A stretch of 64,000 bases of DNA from Cryptomeria japonica (Eukaryota > Streptophyta > Pinopsida > Cupressales > Cupressaceae), in NCBI RefSeq assembly GCF_030272615.1, contig NC_081405.1:652322920-652386919 (forward strand), written 5' to 3'. This document shows, one piece after another, positions 9,682-20,446 of this stretch (positions are counted from its first letter, which is position 1; each line of letters opens with the position of its first letter). The position numbers and the translations under genes are program-made. The notes beneath the pieces were generated by a model. It saw nothing but the letters and a program-made list of their open reading frames with translations. It was not told the DNA's origin and did no database searches.

Positions 9682-12600
9682 ATGGCTTCTTCATCTGCAC
9701 CTAAATTTATCGCAAACCCTACTATGATTGAAGTTATCAAGCGCCCTAAACTTGTGTTCAAACTTATTTTTGAAATTACAAAGAAAGATGATACCCTAGG
9801 AGCATTTTTGAAAATACCTAAGGGAGTAGTTTATGTAGAGGATCCTATAATGTATATACATTGTCATATTGAGGAACTAGGAGCTGAAGAAATAATGAAC
9901 ATGTATAGGACTATAATTTGTGATGAAAATGGTAATGTTAAAGCGGAACACAAGATAGTGGAAACCCTAGGCTTTGTGGACATTCTTAGTATCCCTAATT
10001 TTCCTAAAGATGTGATAAGAATAGTCTTGAGCGGAGTTCATGGAGAGTTTTTTTGGTTGGATTCCATCCATAAGATCACTAAAGAGGTAGTTAGGGTAGT
10101 AACAAGCTTACCTTCCACCAATAGTAGGCCTGACAGAACTAAGAAAGTTTCAAATGACACTGTGATGAACTTAACCAGCACAACATTTGACAAAAGATCC
10201 CTAAGAGTCAATGATGTGAAAGACATCAATGTTAGATTTGTCAATCTGATTCTTGGTTATAAGGCTACACATGCAAACAGACTAAACTTTGTCTCTAGCT
10301 TATATATTAAAAGTGCATATGACATGGTGAATGACAATGCAAGAATTGATGTATGTGAATGGCTTAAAGATGAATTGATAGACAACTTAAAGAAAATCAA
10401 AGGTGATAAGAAGGGAACTTTCAGATTTGGCAACTTGCTTGTATGCTTAATGTTATCCATTACCAAGGAAGTACCCGGTATTGGTAGGAAAGCAACTGTT
10501 AGACATACTAAACAACATGGGAGATGACAGAGAAAAAAGCAGAAATGAATATATTCAAACTTTGAAAGCAAGAATGAAGACAATAATAAGGCTATCTCAA
10601 GGAATTGTTGATAAGTATCAAAAAGAGATATGATTTGTGATCAAGAAAGATGAAATCTAGATGGAGGCAATTATCCCTAGAATTGTTTGGGTTACAGAGA
10701 TGGGATATGAGGTTGATGATAACATAGTTGAAACTTATGCAAAATCCCTCTTAGAAGCCCCTAAGGAACCGAAAGAAAAAGTATTTGGCAATGCTGAAAC
10801 AATTAAAGGTGGCATTCAATCTCAGAAAAGAGTTAAGAAAACTGAGCAAATAGTTAGGAGAGGTTCAAGACAAGCAAAAGCAATAAAGGAAGATGTTTTG
10901 AATAAAATTGGTATTAAGGAGAGTGAATTGGAAGGACTACAACCAGAGACACATCTGATAGTGAGATACTGACTGTATTCAAAAGGGTAGAAAGAAAATG
11001 AAAACCCTCATCGACACCCTCACCTACACCTATAAAGATAAGACAAAAACAACAAGAGGTGAGGCCCCCAGCTAAAAAGATGACACCAAAGAAGAGGAAA
11101 CGATTTATTCCTACTTTTGACAAACTTTTGGAAGAGATCACTACAGATGGGAAACTGACAAATATCAACAAGTTGTATAACACACTATCAAATGATGAAA
11201 AGGAGAGCATAGAAAATAGTGTAATCTTACACTTAGACATTTATAAGAAATTTTTGATGGACATTGTAGGTGACATACCCAATGATTTGTACAGAAGACT
11301 AGAAGCTAGAAGGGTAGCCATTGTGGAGTTAGATAAGAAAATCAAAATAGAAAAGCTACTTGCAGTTCACCCAGTGAACTCCACATAAGAAATTGATGAG
11401 CTGATCAGTGAAGCTAACTGGATAGTATTCTCAACTAGACACCGACATGTAGCATTAATGGTAGGAAGAGTAAATGAGATATCAAAGGAAACAACAGATA
11501 AGTGGGACATATTTTTTGTAGAGAAAGAAAAATAGGAAGAACTTAAGAGACCAAAGACTATCAAAGTCTACTAGAAGGATAAGGGGAAAGGTAAGATAGG
11601 TGGACCTCCAAGCCTAAAGATAATTGATAACTTGCCCCCACCTCTCTCTGATACTCCACTGACAGAAACTATTGACACACAATCCGCAACTTAGAGTATG
11701 GGTACACCACATGAGGATATGAATCCTGATTCTGAGGTGTTATACACAATGAACATTGACACTCAGGAAGTCAATATCGTGGTGGATAAGGAATCAACTG
11801 AGAAGACAAATGTGGTAATAGAGCCACCGGAAGGAAATGTTGGAGTTGAAAACATTAGAATTGGGAAACAACAACAAGCTAAAGGATCAAATTAACCCCC
11901 AAACACTGGAAAGGTAGAGACCATAGATGTGCATACTATTTCATCTACTAAGGCACCGACAACTACTAAAACTGAAAAACGAACTGAGTCACCGATAGTA
12001 GACAACACAAAGGTAAATAAAGAAAAATCAGTAGTGGACACTACAGTGAAATCATCTGAAGCACAAATAGAGAAACCATTAGAGCAACGGGCTCTTGCTA
12101 AGGAAAACATAGAGAAACAGGTAGAGCAATAGGCTCCTTCTCAAGTACCTTCTTAAACTATACCACCGACTACATCTCAAAATTCCAAGCCTTTGGTAGT
12201 AGAAATGCAAACACAAACTAACCCTCTGGAGAAAGAGGAAAGCAAAGCTATCACTACAACTGGCAGACTACAGATTGTGAGAATAGTTGGACAGTCATCC
12301 GACACATCAATGACTGAATTCAGGCCTACAAATGTAACAGAGGTACTCTTGGATTCAATAAAGAAAATAACAGAGTGTAATGCACAAGCTTATAAGGCTA
12401 TAGATGAGACTTTACCAATTTTGAATATGATAGCTCCAAAGTGTAACATAGATAATAAAGATTCTTTGAGCCAATTAGACACATTGTCTAAGTATATAAC
12501 CGACAACCTAATAACACTAGACCAGATAAATGAAGATACATTCAAAGAGAAAATGAATAAGGAGAAAGAAAAATTATTTAAGGAAATAGTGAAGAAGAAT

Positions 12601-13131
12601 AAGGAACAAATGGAAACCTTATTACCGACATTAGGAGAAACAATTTTGGATTTCAAGAAACTGTACAGAGATACCTACAAAACTAATATTTTGACAGAGG
12701 ACATATATTTCGAGATCAGTAAAGTACAAAAAGAAATCAACAATATTGGTGACAACTTAATAGGAACATCAAATTCATTTTTGAAAGTTGAAAAGAATAT
12801 TGCAGTTCTTCAGGAGAAAATTGAAAAGTTAGAAAAAGATAAAGAAAAGATAAAGTTTAAGGCAAAGGATTTAAAATGCAAACTAGGCCCTAAACTGGAT
12901 TACCTCATTTCTTTGAGAAAAGAAATTTTCTAGGCTCTGGTTCCAGGACTTAAGACACCGGAAGAGAAAATGCACATACTCATAGGTACAATTTAGAGAA
13001 TAGAAGTGGCATTAGAGGACAATGAAAGGTTCAGCGACAATCAGAATTTTGCATTGGTGAATATCTATCAGATTGTAACCCATCGGTTACAAGGATCTAG
13101 GCAGGAACCACACTCCATTGACAATCAATGA
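9682..13131 (+). pseudogene. A ORF2: large retrotransposon accessory protein, lightly decayed
   Basis: I do not recognise the family. It starts with MASSSAPKF at 9682 and is open for 281 codons. A frameshift near 10490 replaces a stretch that is intact in copy B. Most later sequence is in the starting frame again, with scattered stops (11386, 11533, 11893, 12130, 12931) to TGA at 13129. The N-terminal globular domain (codons 1-280) holds IHCHIEELG, FPKDVIRIVLSGVHGEFF and HANRLN. A middle block at about 11140-11370 (ESIENSVILHLDIYKKFL, then YRRLEARR) is almost unchanged in B. A low-complexity Thr/Glu-rich linker follows. The last part (about 12400-12930) is a coiled coil. No signal peptide or membrane span is seen. 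Its position between gag and LTR is where other elements keep pol or env-like frames. Confidence 0.7.
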
Positions 13132-13333
13132 CAACCTTTGTCATTGATGCCATAGGGGGAGTAGTGGAGATGAGAAAAATGATTAGTAGGGACAGCATCA
13201 GCTCAGGGGGAGCACACATTCTAATAATAAAGTTTTGATAAGACATTGGCAGATTCTTTTGGAAAACATTTTTTTTGGACACTTTTTGGGGATTTTTCTC
13301 ATGAGTGTTGCCATCAATTCCAAAGGTGGAGAT
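13132..13333 (+). promoter_or_regulatory. A multiple polypurine tracts
   Basis: Purine runs CATAGGGGGAGTAGTGG (about 13150) and CTCAGGGGGAGCA (about 13202) precede the final tract CCAAAGGTGGAGAT (13320-13333), which touches the LTR. The final tract has one base changed from AAAGGGGGAGA. The arrangement matches B (42880-43041) and resembles the repeated tracts known in Sireviruses. Confidence 0.75.
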
Positions 13334-14126
13334 TGTTGGCAAATGTACACTCCAATGAGAAATTATAGGTGATTGAAGGTATTATCATTGATGGAAACCT
13401 TAAAATCATATGATATCGGCAGGCACCAACACTAGCAGACTTTACACCGGCATACAGTTCACCGGCACCGAAAAGATTGATTACCGACACCATGGCCGAC
13501 ATGAATTTTGTTTAGTTATGTTTTGTATTTAATTGTAAAATATTTTTGTAAGCCAACATGGTGGATTTTAATAAGACTCATATAAGTATGAGATCTTGTA
13601 GATCATTTAGGAGGTGGATGTGGTAAGATTATTGTAGACCTAATGTGCAAATTATAAGGCAGATCTTAGATAAGGGTTTATGATTATTACAGAGATTAAA
13701 CCGGTATTGAACCTGGCATAGCAGATGTTGATCTAAAGCAATACATGACATTGGATTTGTATAATCCATTTTGTAAGTCAGTGAGACTTCTTTTTTTCTA
13801 TGTAAGCAGTGAGCTTTAGGCAGTTGGCCTTCTTGCATGTGTAGGTCCCTATTGTAACACTAATATTACCCTTATTGGTTAGTAAGTGAATATTGTGGGT
13901 CACAAATCCCACTGAGGTTTTTCCTACATTGGGTTTCCTCATTTAAATATTGTGTTATGGTGTGTTTTTCATTTTGTGGTTGTTGCTCTTATTTACTGCA
14001 TTAATTTTGGTTTACCAGTACACAGTTTTGGAATGCTTTTCATATAATAAATTTAGAAAATTCATTAACCGGTCAGATACTGATTCACCCCCCTTCCCCC
14101 TCTCAGTACCTTTGGGAATCCTAACA
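13334..14126 (+). repeat. A 3' LTR
   Basis: It starts TGTTGGCAAATG and ends GGAATCCTAACA. TATAAG is at 13581-13586. It differs from the 5' LTR by scattered substitutions and small indels, including an extra CTTCCCCC run near the end. The element is therefore not recent. Confidence 0.9.
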
Positions 14127-14676
14127 ATCACTTATGGAATCTGAGATAGTTTTCTGTCTTAGAACACTATAACCATTTGGACTATTTTTTATTGGCGAAT
14201 CTTGCAAATCACTTTCGTAGCTTGTGGAGCTTCATTTCTTTGTTTCCAATGTTTCTTGGTGTGTGGCCAACCTTCCCTTATGTCCATACTTCATTATATG
14301 GATTTTCCAAAGGAAATCTAGTTAGTGGAGGCCAACCTAACTGTTTTACACATTTCATCTTGTTCATCAGTATTTATTTTATCATGGGCCGATGCAGATC
14401 AATCTTGAGCATATAAATCAATGTAATTGAGCATTAGGATTCATTCATTAGAACATAGAAGATCAATTTGAAGTTTAAGAGGTCCGGAGTTGGCTCACAT
14501 TCATGCTTGAGCTCGGGTATTGTACTTGAGCATGTATGTAATCAGGCCTGTGAGGCGAATCTTTTAAGCTTGCATGTTCCCGACAATTTGTAATTGATTT
14601 TCATGATATAATACAGTTTGATTCTACATTGTCTCCATCACATTGTGTTGCTTCTATTGTGTTAACTCTTTCTGCA
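14127..14676 (+). other. H downstream region after A
   Basis: This is the continuation of the sequence broken at 7424. No credible frame is seen. It is probably the remainder of H's 3' LTR, ending ...TCTTTCTGCA. Confidence 0.45.
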
Positions 14677-15271
14677 TGATTGAGTATTCTCTTTGAGGAC
14701 TCTCCCACTATGACTACACCAGTCCTCAAGGACACGGGTCTCTTTTGGGAGGAAGCCACCCAAAATAGACTTTAATTTCCTCAAATTAAGGAAATTAGGG
14801 AATATGTGTGTGCACACACATGTGAGGGTAGGTAAGGATAAGATTAGTTAGGAGGGTGGGATTGGTTAGGATAAGGATGGTTTGGGAGGATAGGGTTGGT
14901 TAGAACCCAAGGTTTAGATTGGAGGTTAGGTTAGAAGGGGATTAGTTAAGTAGTTAGAAGTTAGAAGACATGTGATCAAAAGGGAATATTTGAATTTTAT
15001 TAATTCAAATAAAAGGGATGAAAAATAGGAATTAATTAATTTGATTAATTAATTCATGGATTGGAAAGGGGGGAATCAATTAATTGAATTTATTAATTCA
15101 AGGCATTGGAAAGGGGGGAGTTAATTAATTTAAGGTATTGGAAGGGGAGAATTAATTAATTAGATTAATTAATTCAATGGATATGCTTAATTAATTCAAA
15201 TATTTAATTACTTAAATGGCTAAAGGAAATAAAATTTGATTAAATTGATTAGCCAAATTTAAGTGCCTATA
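14677..15271 (-). repeat. F 3' LTR (edges partly inferred)
   Basis: The right edge follows the tract at 15272-15286. On the minus strand the LTR begins TATAGGCACTTAAA, a mutated TGTAGGCAC like E's TGTAGACACC. It is rich in TTAATTAATT, as is E's LTR. The left edge is a guess at the TG after H's CA. No partner LTR is in the window. Confidence 0.45.
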
Positions 15272-15286
15272 TTTTTCCCCTCTTTA
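15272..15286 (-). promoter_or_regulatory. F polypurine tract
   Basis: On the minus strand this reads TAAAGAGGGGAAAAA directly before the LTR. E has AAAGAGGGGCAAAA at the same place (27549-27562). Confidence 0.7.
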
Positions 15287-16007
15287 TGGTGGCACTAGAA
15301 TAGCATTGATGCAAAGGCAATAAGACACTTGTGAGGGAAGAAAAAGGAAGGGGGAGCAAGAAAATGCCCTGGGCAGATGAAAGAATGGTTAGGGATGCCC
15401 CCTTGAGAGGGTGCATGGGGAGACAAAGATTGGGCAGTGTCTTGAAAGAAACATTTCCCCAACAGAGAGGATGAAAATATAGAAGCATGAGAAGAGGAGA
15501 GAATGAAAATGTAGTTGAGATGATGGAAATATCATGGACTACGAGCACCCGCAAAATAGGACATCATGTAGCACTTATTTTGATTTAGCAGTGTATATGA
15601 GTCACCAGGGTATCAGGAACCAAGGTTAAATTTTTCAGCCAATGCATGGACTGACACACTATAAATAGGCATACAAGCTAGTATAGCACCACATAGAGTT
15701 ATAAAGACCCTGTAGGCAATGGTTCTAGAATAACCCCAAGTAGAAGATATGCCCCAATGTAACATGAGATAATAGAGACCTCATGGGGGTACAACAAGGA
15801 ACACATCCAAAAGACACACCAAGCGAAAAGAAAAAGAAACAAGATCATGTCCTGAGCCTTATTATTCCCAGCGCACCATGATATAAAGGATCATGGTGAC
15901 CAAGAGGAAAACGATCCTAAGGAGATTAAAAATATAAACAAAGATAAAAAAGAAACAAAGCCAACATGAGGGCCTCAAATATAATTTGTCAAAAGGATTT
16001 GATGATG

Positions 16008-16156
16008 TCTGGTTTCAAGAAGGATACATCCTATATAAGACAAAGATGATCAAGGCGTCTAGTTTCAGGAAGGATGCATCTTGTATAAGACTAAGATAGA
16101 TCAAAATCTCCAGTTTTAAGAAGGATACATCCTAGATAAGACAAATGATAGATGAC
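16008..16156 (-). repeat. F tandem repeat, three units of about 50 bp
   Basis: Units begin near 16008, 16058 and 16107. Each contains a (G/A)GTTT.A.GAAGGAT core followed by ACATCCT and TATAAGAC. GGATACATCC is close to a palindrome, so each unit could form a hairpin. E has two related units at 28138-28225. Confidence 0.75.
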
Positions 16157-17195
16157 AGTTAGATGGATAAGACAAAAGGTATCTGATACGATCATGATGA
16201 CAGAGATGCTCAAAGATGATTATTGAAGAACCAGCTAATAGGATATGATCTCGAAGGATTGGAGTGACATGCATAACAATGTACAATGACACCTATATAC
16301 AAGGTGTACAAGAGATATGGATGATGGAAGAAGAACCAGGGATAGGAATGATGTTTCTCCAGTCAAGATGAAAAGACATGAGAGAGTGATGATTGATTGA
16401 TTGATAGGATCAAGTTTTTTTAGCAAGGCTAGGAACATGACCAAGGATACAATTGGATGATTCGATTAGAATTTGACCTTGGATAGATGAGGAAGATGGA
16501 TAATATTGTCATGCAATTGATGGATTGCAAGGAGCAGATGGATTGATAGGACAAAATGGCATTAGATTGTGTGGGGGTAGCCTAGCGCTAGATACAAATG
16601 ATAAGGGATGAAAGAGGCAATGCAATGCTATGAAAAGAGGGATGAAAGGATGGAGGATAGGATGAAAAGGATTAGGAGCTGAAAGCATCATGAATGTGAC
16701 TTGGAGATGAAAGGATTAGGGGTGAAGGGATGGGGGAACGAGGAGATAAGGATTGGTGGATGAATGGATATGACAAGATAACTAATAGAGGGATATGATT
16801 CTTGAGGGAAATGAATGGAAGATAGGGTGATGAGTGAATAATAACTATGAAAGAAAGGTGTGATAGGGAAGTGGAATCCAAGAGGTGTCCAAAGCATGTA
16901 TGCATACTAGCCTTTTCTTTTTATCAAGATCCAAAGGAGGATGGAGAAAGTGAATTGGATAGGATATGATGGGTATAGTAGGTAGATGGAGATAGAGGAG
17001 GAAATGAATAGATGGCCAAAAGAACTTGCCCCCAAGTGTGGAGAGAAAAAGGATGAGGAGAATTACACATGATGCTTGTTTTCCAGGTTTTCATCATGGT
17101 ACTTGTCCAAGGTGCCTATTTGCCAAGTTTTCACCATTGGACGAATTTTCTCTTTTTTTTTTTGGATTTTCCAATTTTTGGGAGGAAACTTATGG

Positions 17196-17287
17196 ATGGA
17201 GATCGAAGAGGATAAATGGATTTGTAAGATAAGATGGATGGAGATGGATGAGGATAAATGGATTTGAAAGATAAGATGGATGGAGGA
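17196..17287 (-). repeat. F tandem duplication of about 46 bp
   Basis: The + strand word GAGGATAAATGGATTTG followed by an AGATAAGATGGATGG stretch occurs twice in a row. It is a recent local duplication in the untranslated tail. Confidence 0.65.
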
Positions 17288-17442
17288 CTCAAGCATGAAG
17301 TTACATATCAAGGTAGTAGGAGCCCATTTGGAGATGATCACTCGATGTTGGTACAACTTTATTAGGAATGAGGGAATTATGAAAAGGCTTGGATTAGATG
17401 GTTTTGATGGGGAATATAAGAGATATGGTGGTGGAAAGTGTT

Positions 17443-18816
17443 TTAATGGAATGAGGGGAAATGAGTGTGATGGGAGGATGTTGTTAGGATCAATATCGAC
17501 ACATGTTGTGAAGGATGCGGTATGAGTGAAGGGGAGATGGAGGGAGCATATAGATAGGATGGAGGAATTATGATAGGAAGCTTTGGGACATGTTGACCCA
17601 AAATAGACTTAGGAGATGGAGGGGAAGGATGTTTAGCTAGTCGACTAGAAATTTTGGATGCCATTGCAAGTTCTTCTTTTGGATGCACTACTTCTTTTTG
17701 CTTTGGGATCCACATTATTTTTTCTTTTACTTCAGTGGGCCTTTGTGGCCTTTAGGATTCAATGCATTTTTGCATCAGATTTTTCTTTGTGGGAGGATGT
17801 CTCTTTGAGTGGACATGGTCATATTTAGATTGTTGTGGATGGTTATCTTTGTGCATTTTTTATTTGGCATCCAAATTTATGCTAGTAGCCTTGTAAGGAG
17901 TGTGTGAAGGTGTAGGAGATGGAGGAATTATGGATGAAGTGATAGATGTAGGATGTTGGATGGAATGAGAGGATATGTGCCTTTGTTGATCCTAATTGGG
18001 AATGAAAGGAGTAGGATGTTTATGTTGGGTGATAGAGATATGGGATCTTTTTATGGAGGGATGAGTAGGAAAATATGGAGGATGGGATTTTGGGATATAA
18101 GGGCCCAAAATGGATTTTGCATGTGGGGGATATGTGATGGTGGATTTTGGGATATAGGGACCCAAAATGGATTTAAAGGCTGGAGGGAGATGGATGGTTC
18201 TTTTAACTTTATAGGATGGAGGAGGAGGGATGGTGATAAATGATATGGAGGATTGATGGGAAGATGTGATGGTGTGTTTGGAAGCATACTTGGATCTTGC
18301 ATTAGTTGTACCAACATGTTTGGATGAAGTTCTTTGGGATATGTAACTGAGACCATGAGATCTTATATTTTCTTCAACATAGATGGGCTCCAAGGTACCT
18401 TACTCATGTAGGCCTAAACCTTTACCTTGATAGTTCATTATTTTGAGCATTTTATCTAAAGTAGGATACTTGTTATCTGGGTAACAAGATGCGAGTCCAT
18501 TATCAGATGGAGGAAAATTGGTGGTGCATATGAGATGTTCTTTTGTTGTGAATGAACTTCCATGGATGAATGTAAGTGAACCAAGGGGATAAGGTGATGG
18601 TGGTGGAATGGTTTGGATAGAAGTAAATGGAGGATCAAGAGGTGGAGTATATGGGATGGGAGGATCTAGACTTGGTGGAGGAAATGGTAGGGGATCTTGA
18701 GATGGAGGAGATGGAATCGTAGGGTCTTGATTTGGAAGAGGGGATGATAAGGGATCTCGAGATGGAGGAGATGGAATGGTAGGATCTTGACTTGGGATCA
18801 ATAATTTTTTCAACAT
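17443..18816 (-). pseudogene. F proline-rich frame with G-patch-like motif, N-terminus lost
   Basis: On the minus strand one frame runs from 18816 to 17443 with stops at 18400, 17992 and in between. The first part repeats PSPPSxDP-type units (about 18600-18790). Next is DNGLAS and then LKIMNYQGKGLGLHE, close to the core of a G-patch (an RNA-binding motif, also found next to the protease of some retroviruses). Then come repeats of SILGPYIPKS and an MWIPK motif. The frame is related to E's third segment (30605-29565), which shares NGLAS and SILGPYxP but has lost the G-patch glycines. C inserted just upstream and removed the N-terminus. Function is unknown. It may belong to a gag/protease region or an extra frame. 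Confidence 0.5.
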
Positions 18817-18823
18817 GCTATGG

Positions 18824-20111
18824 TGTTAGGATAACTGGTGAACAACTGAGAGGGAGGGGGGTGAATCAGTTGTGAATAGATTATAACTTTTAATCCACTT
18901 AATAGCCTTTAAAACAAATCAAGTACTAGTAAAGCATATATAGATGTTGGAAGGAATAGATATCGGTAAACAATACAACTTAACAATTAAACAGATAATC
19001 AATACAAAACAACCATACCACATAACACCATGATTTATACATGGAGACCCCGAAAAGGGAAAAACCATGGTGGGAAGCCTACCCATAGTTAGATGATACT
19101 TCTACAAAAAGTATGTGATACAATGAGGGGCATGCACATGCAAGAAGGCACACTGCCTAGAGCGTACTGCTCATTACAAAAGAGTCTCAGGGACTATAGA
19201 GAGGCTACAACCATCTCAAGATAAATGGACAACAATCCAATAAATTGAACTACCAGAAATAACACCTACCATACCGAATTATAGTCCTGGTTAAGCTCAA
19301 TGTTGGAAGACTAAATCATCTTTTGAATCCAATTTGATCACAAATGATCGACCAACTCCTTTGTTAGAATGATATTACAATATTTTCACATTACATTCCT
19401 TGACCATGACCTTTTCCATAACCATGATACTCTACAAAGAGTTTCTACCTCTTATTTATACAAACCCTAAGGGCTAAACCAACTAGGTTGGCCACCTAAA
19501 AGATATTACAATAAGATAATTAAATAATTTCATATTAAATTGATATGCCATGTCGGCTTAAGATCATAAAAACAATAACAAATCCATAAATCATCTCGAA
19601 ACATCCCGGTAACATGTAGAGTATACGTTAGCATGATACCTGTCTATAACTTAGATAGGTACCAAACCAATTCTAGGTCCACCACGCCAAAGCAATGTCT
19701 TCAAGCAGTCGAAGCATAATCAAAGAACATATTCAGCATCCTAAAATCCATGTAGAAGTTGCACCAACACCGATTATGCATCCTATCAAGATTCCTTAGT
19801 GAAAGCTCTGTCGGTAAAGCCTTAAACCAATACCGGTAAGGGTTTACCAGAGTGTATGATAGAATCTAATTACTAAGCCAATACCAACTGACCAAAACAT
19901 GTTCATGGAGCATATAACACATGTAATCAAACATACTTCACTGATCCAAACATGTCGGAAGTGTCCAAAAGATAATCTCTTCTAGCGGTAACACTAGATC
20001 TTCTATCAGTAACCAATACCTATCTATCGGTAACCAACCATAATAGCTAGTGTTGACATCAATGACAAAACAGCAATGCAACACATAATCAATTCATCCA
20101 TAATGCCAACA
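18824..20111 (-). repeat. C 3' LTR
   Basis: On the + strand it runs from TGTTAGGATAACTGG to AATGCCAACA. Its start is repeated at 24701. On the minus strand its end carries TGATTCACCCCCC and CTATCCTAACA-like sequence, as in A and B. The GGTTTTTCCC module is present near 19060. Confidence 0.88.
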
Positions 20112-20446
20112 ATCTCCCCCTTTGGCATTGATGGCAACACTAGATGTGAAAAACATCTAAGTACCAAGAAGTTCCAAACAAGTCTCCCCCTATGGAAGAC
20201 AACCAACAATCTACTAAATATCAATAGCTCTCCCCTTATGAATGATGTCTCTGAATTTTTTTTTCACATCACTATCACTCCCCCTTTGACATCAATGCTA
20301 GAAATCTGACAAAAATATCAAAACATTAATGTAAACCTTTGAAACTCCGAGCTGACTACTCCCTCTGAGTAGTAGCACCACTCATCAGTGAAAGAATGAA
20401 TAATGTCTCTGGTAATGCACATCAAATTGATAAAAAACTACATCAA
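20112..20446 (-). promoter_or_regulatory. C multiple polypurine tracts
   Basis: On the minus strand TGCCAAAGGGGGAGAT touches the LTR (20112-20130). More tracts complement the + strand runs TCTCCCCCTATGG (about 20184), CTCTCCCCTTATG (about 20230) and ACTCCCCCTTTGAC (about 20279). No gene is present. Serial tracts are a Sirevirus trait. Confidence 0.75.

Larger units (their letters stand above)
7425..14126 (+). mobile_element. A: complete non-autonomous Sirevirus-like element, 6.7 kb
   Basis: Both LTRs are present (7425-8206 and 13334-14126). They are bounded by TG and CA and flanked by ATCAT (7420-7424) and ATCAC (14127-14131), which match at four of five bases as an aged target duplication. 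Inside are an intact Met primer site, a gag-like frame, a TATA-bearing spacer, ORF2, and three purine tracts. No protease, integrase, RT or RNase H motif is seen on either strand of the 5.1 kb interior, so the element must borrow enzymes. Shared end sequences point to the Ty1/copia elements C, D and G as the donor type. A lies inside H. Confidence 0.88.
5373..14676 (+). mobile_element. H: chromodomain Ty3/gypsy element, 3' part, split by A
   Basis: H comprises 5373-7424 and 14127-14676, with element A between. The part after the chromodomain should be the polypurine tract and 3' LTR, but no second LTR copy is in the window, so LTR edges are inferred. CA at 14675-14676 is a possible LTR end, because the next bases (TGATTG) begin sequence with the character of element F. 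H is the oldest or among the oldest pieces here: it hosts X1 and A and carries the most stops in conserved motifs. Confidence 0.55.
15287..17442 (-). other. F long 3' untranslated region
   Basis: No coding sequence is supported. The + strand is rich in GGAT/GATGA words, which creates many small spurious frames. It contains two short tandem arrays (listed separately) and the block shared with E near 17020-17150. Confidence 0.5.
14677..18823 (-). mobile_element. F: 3' part of a large retrotransposon derivative related to E
   Basis: Read on the minus strand, F has a proline-rich coding region (18816-17443), a long purine/pyrimidine-biased tail, a tract AAAGAGGGGAAAAA (15272-15286) and an LTR. 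Blocks around 17020-17150 (CCCCCAAGTGTGG, then GGTTTTCATCATGG) also occur in E at 29220-29335. The proteins share SILGPY, PKS and xWxPK motifs, so F and E are relatives. Its 5' half is cut off by C and is not found elsewhere in the window. The left edge is uncertain by up to about 100 bases. Confidence 0.65.

Noticed and set aside
16008-16156. Regular repeats as a possible CRISPR array
   Set aside because: Units are adjacent, imperfect and lack unique spacers. The context is a plant retrotransposon.
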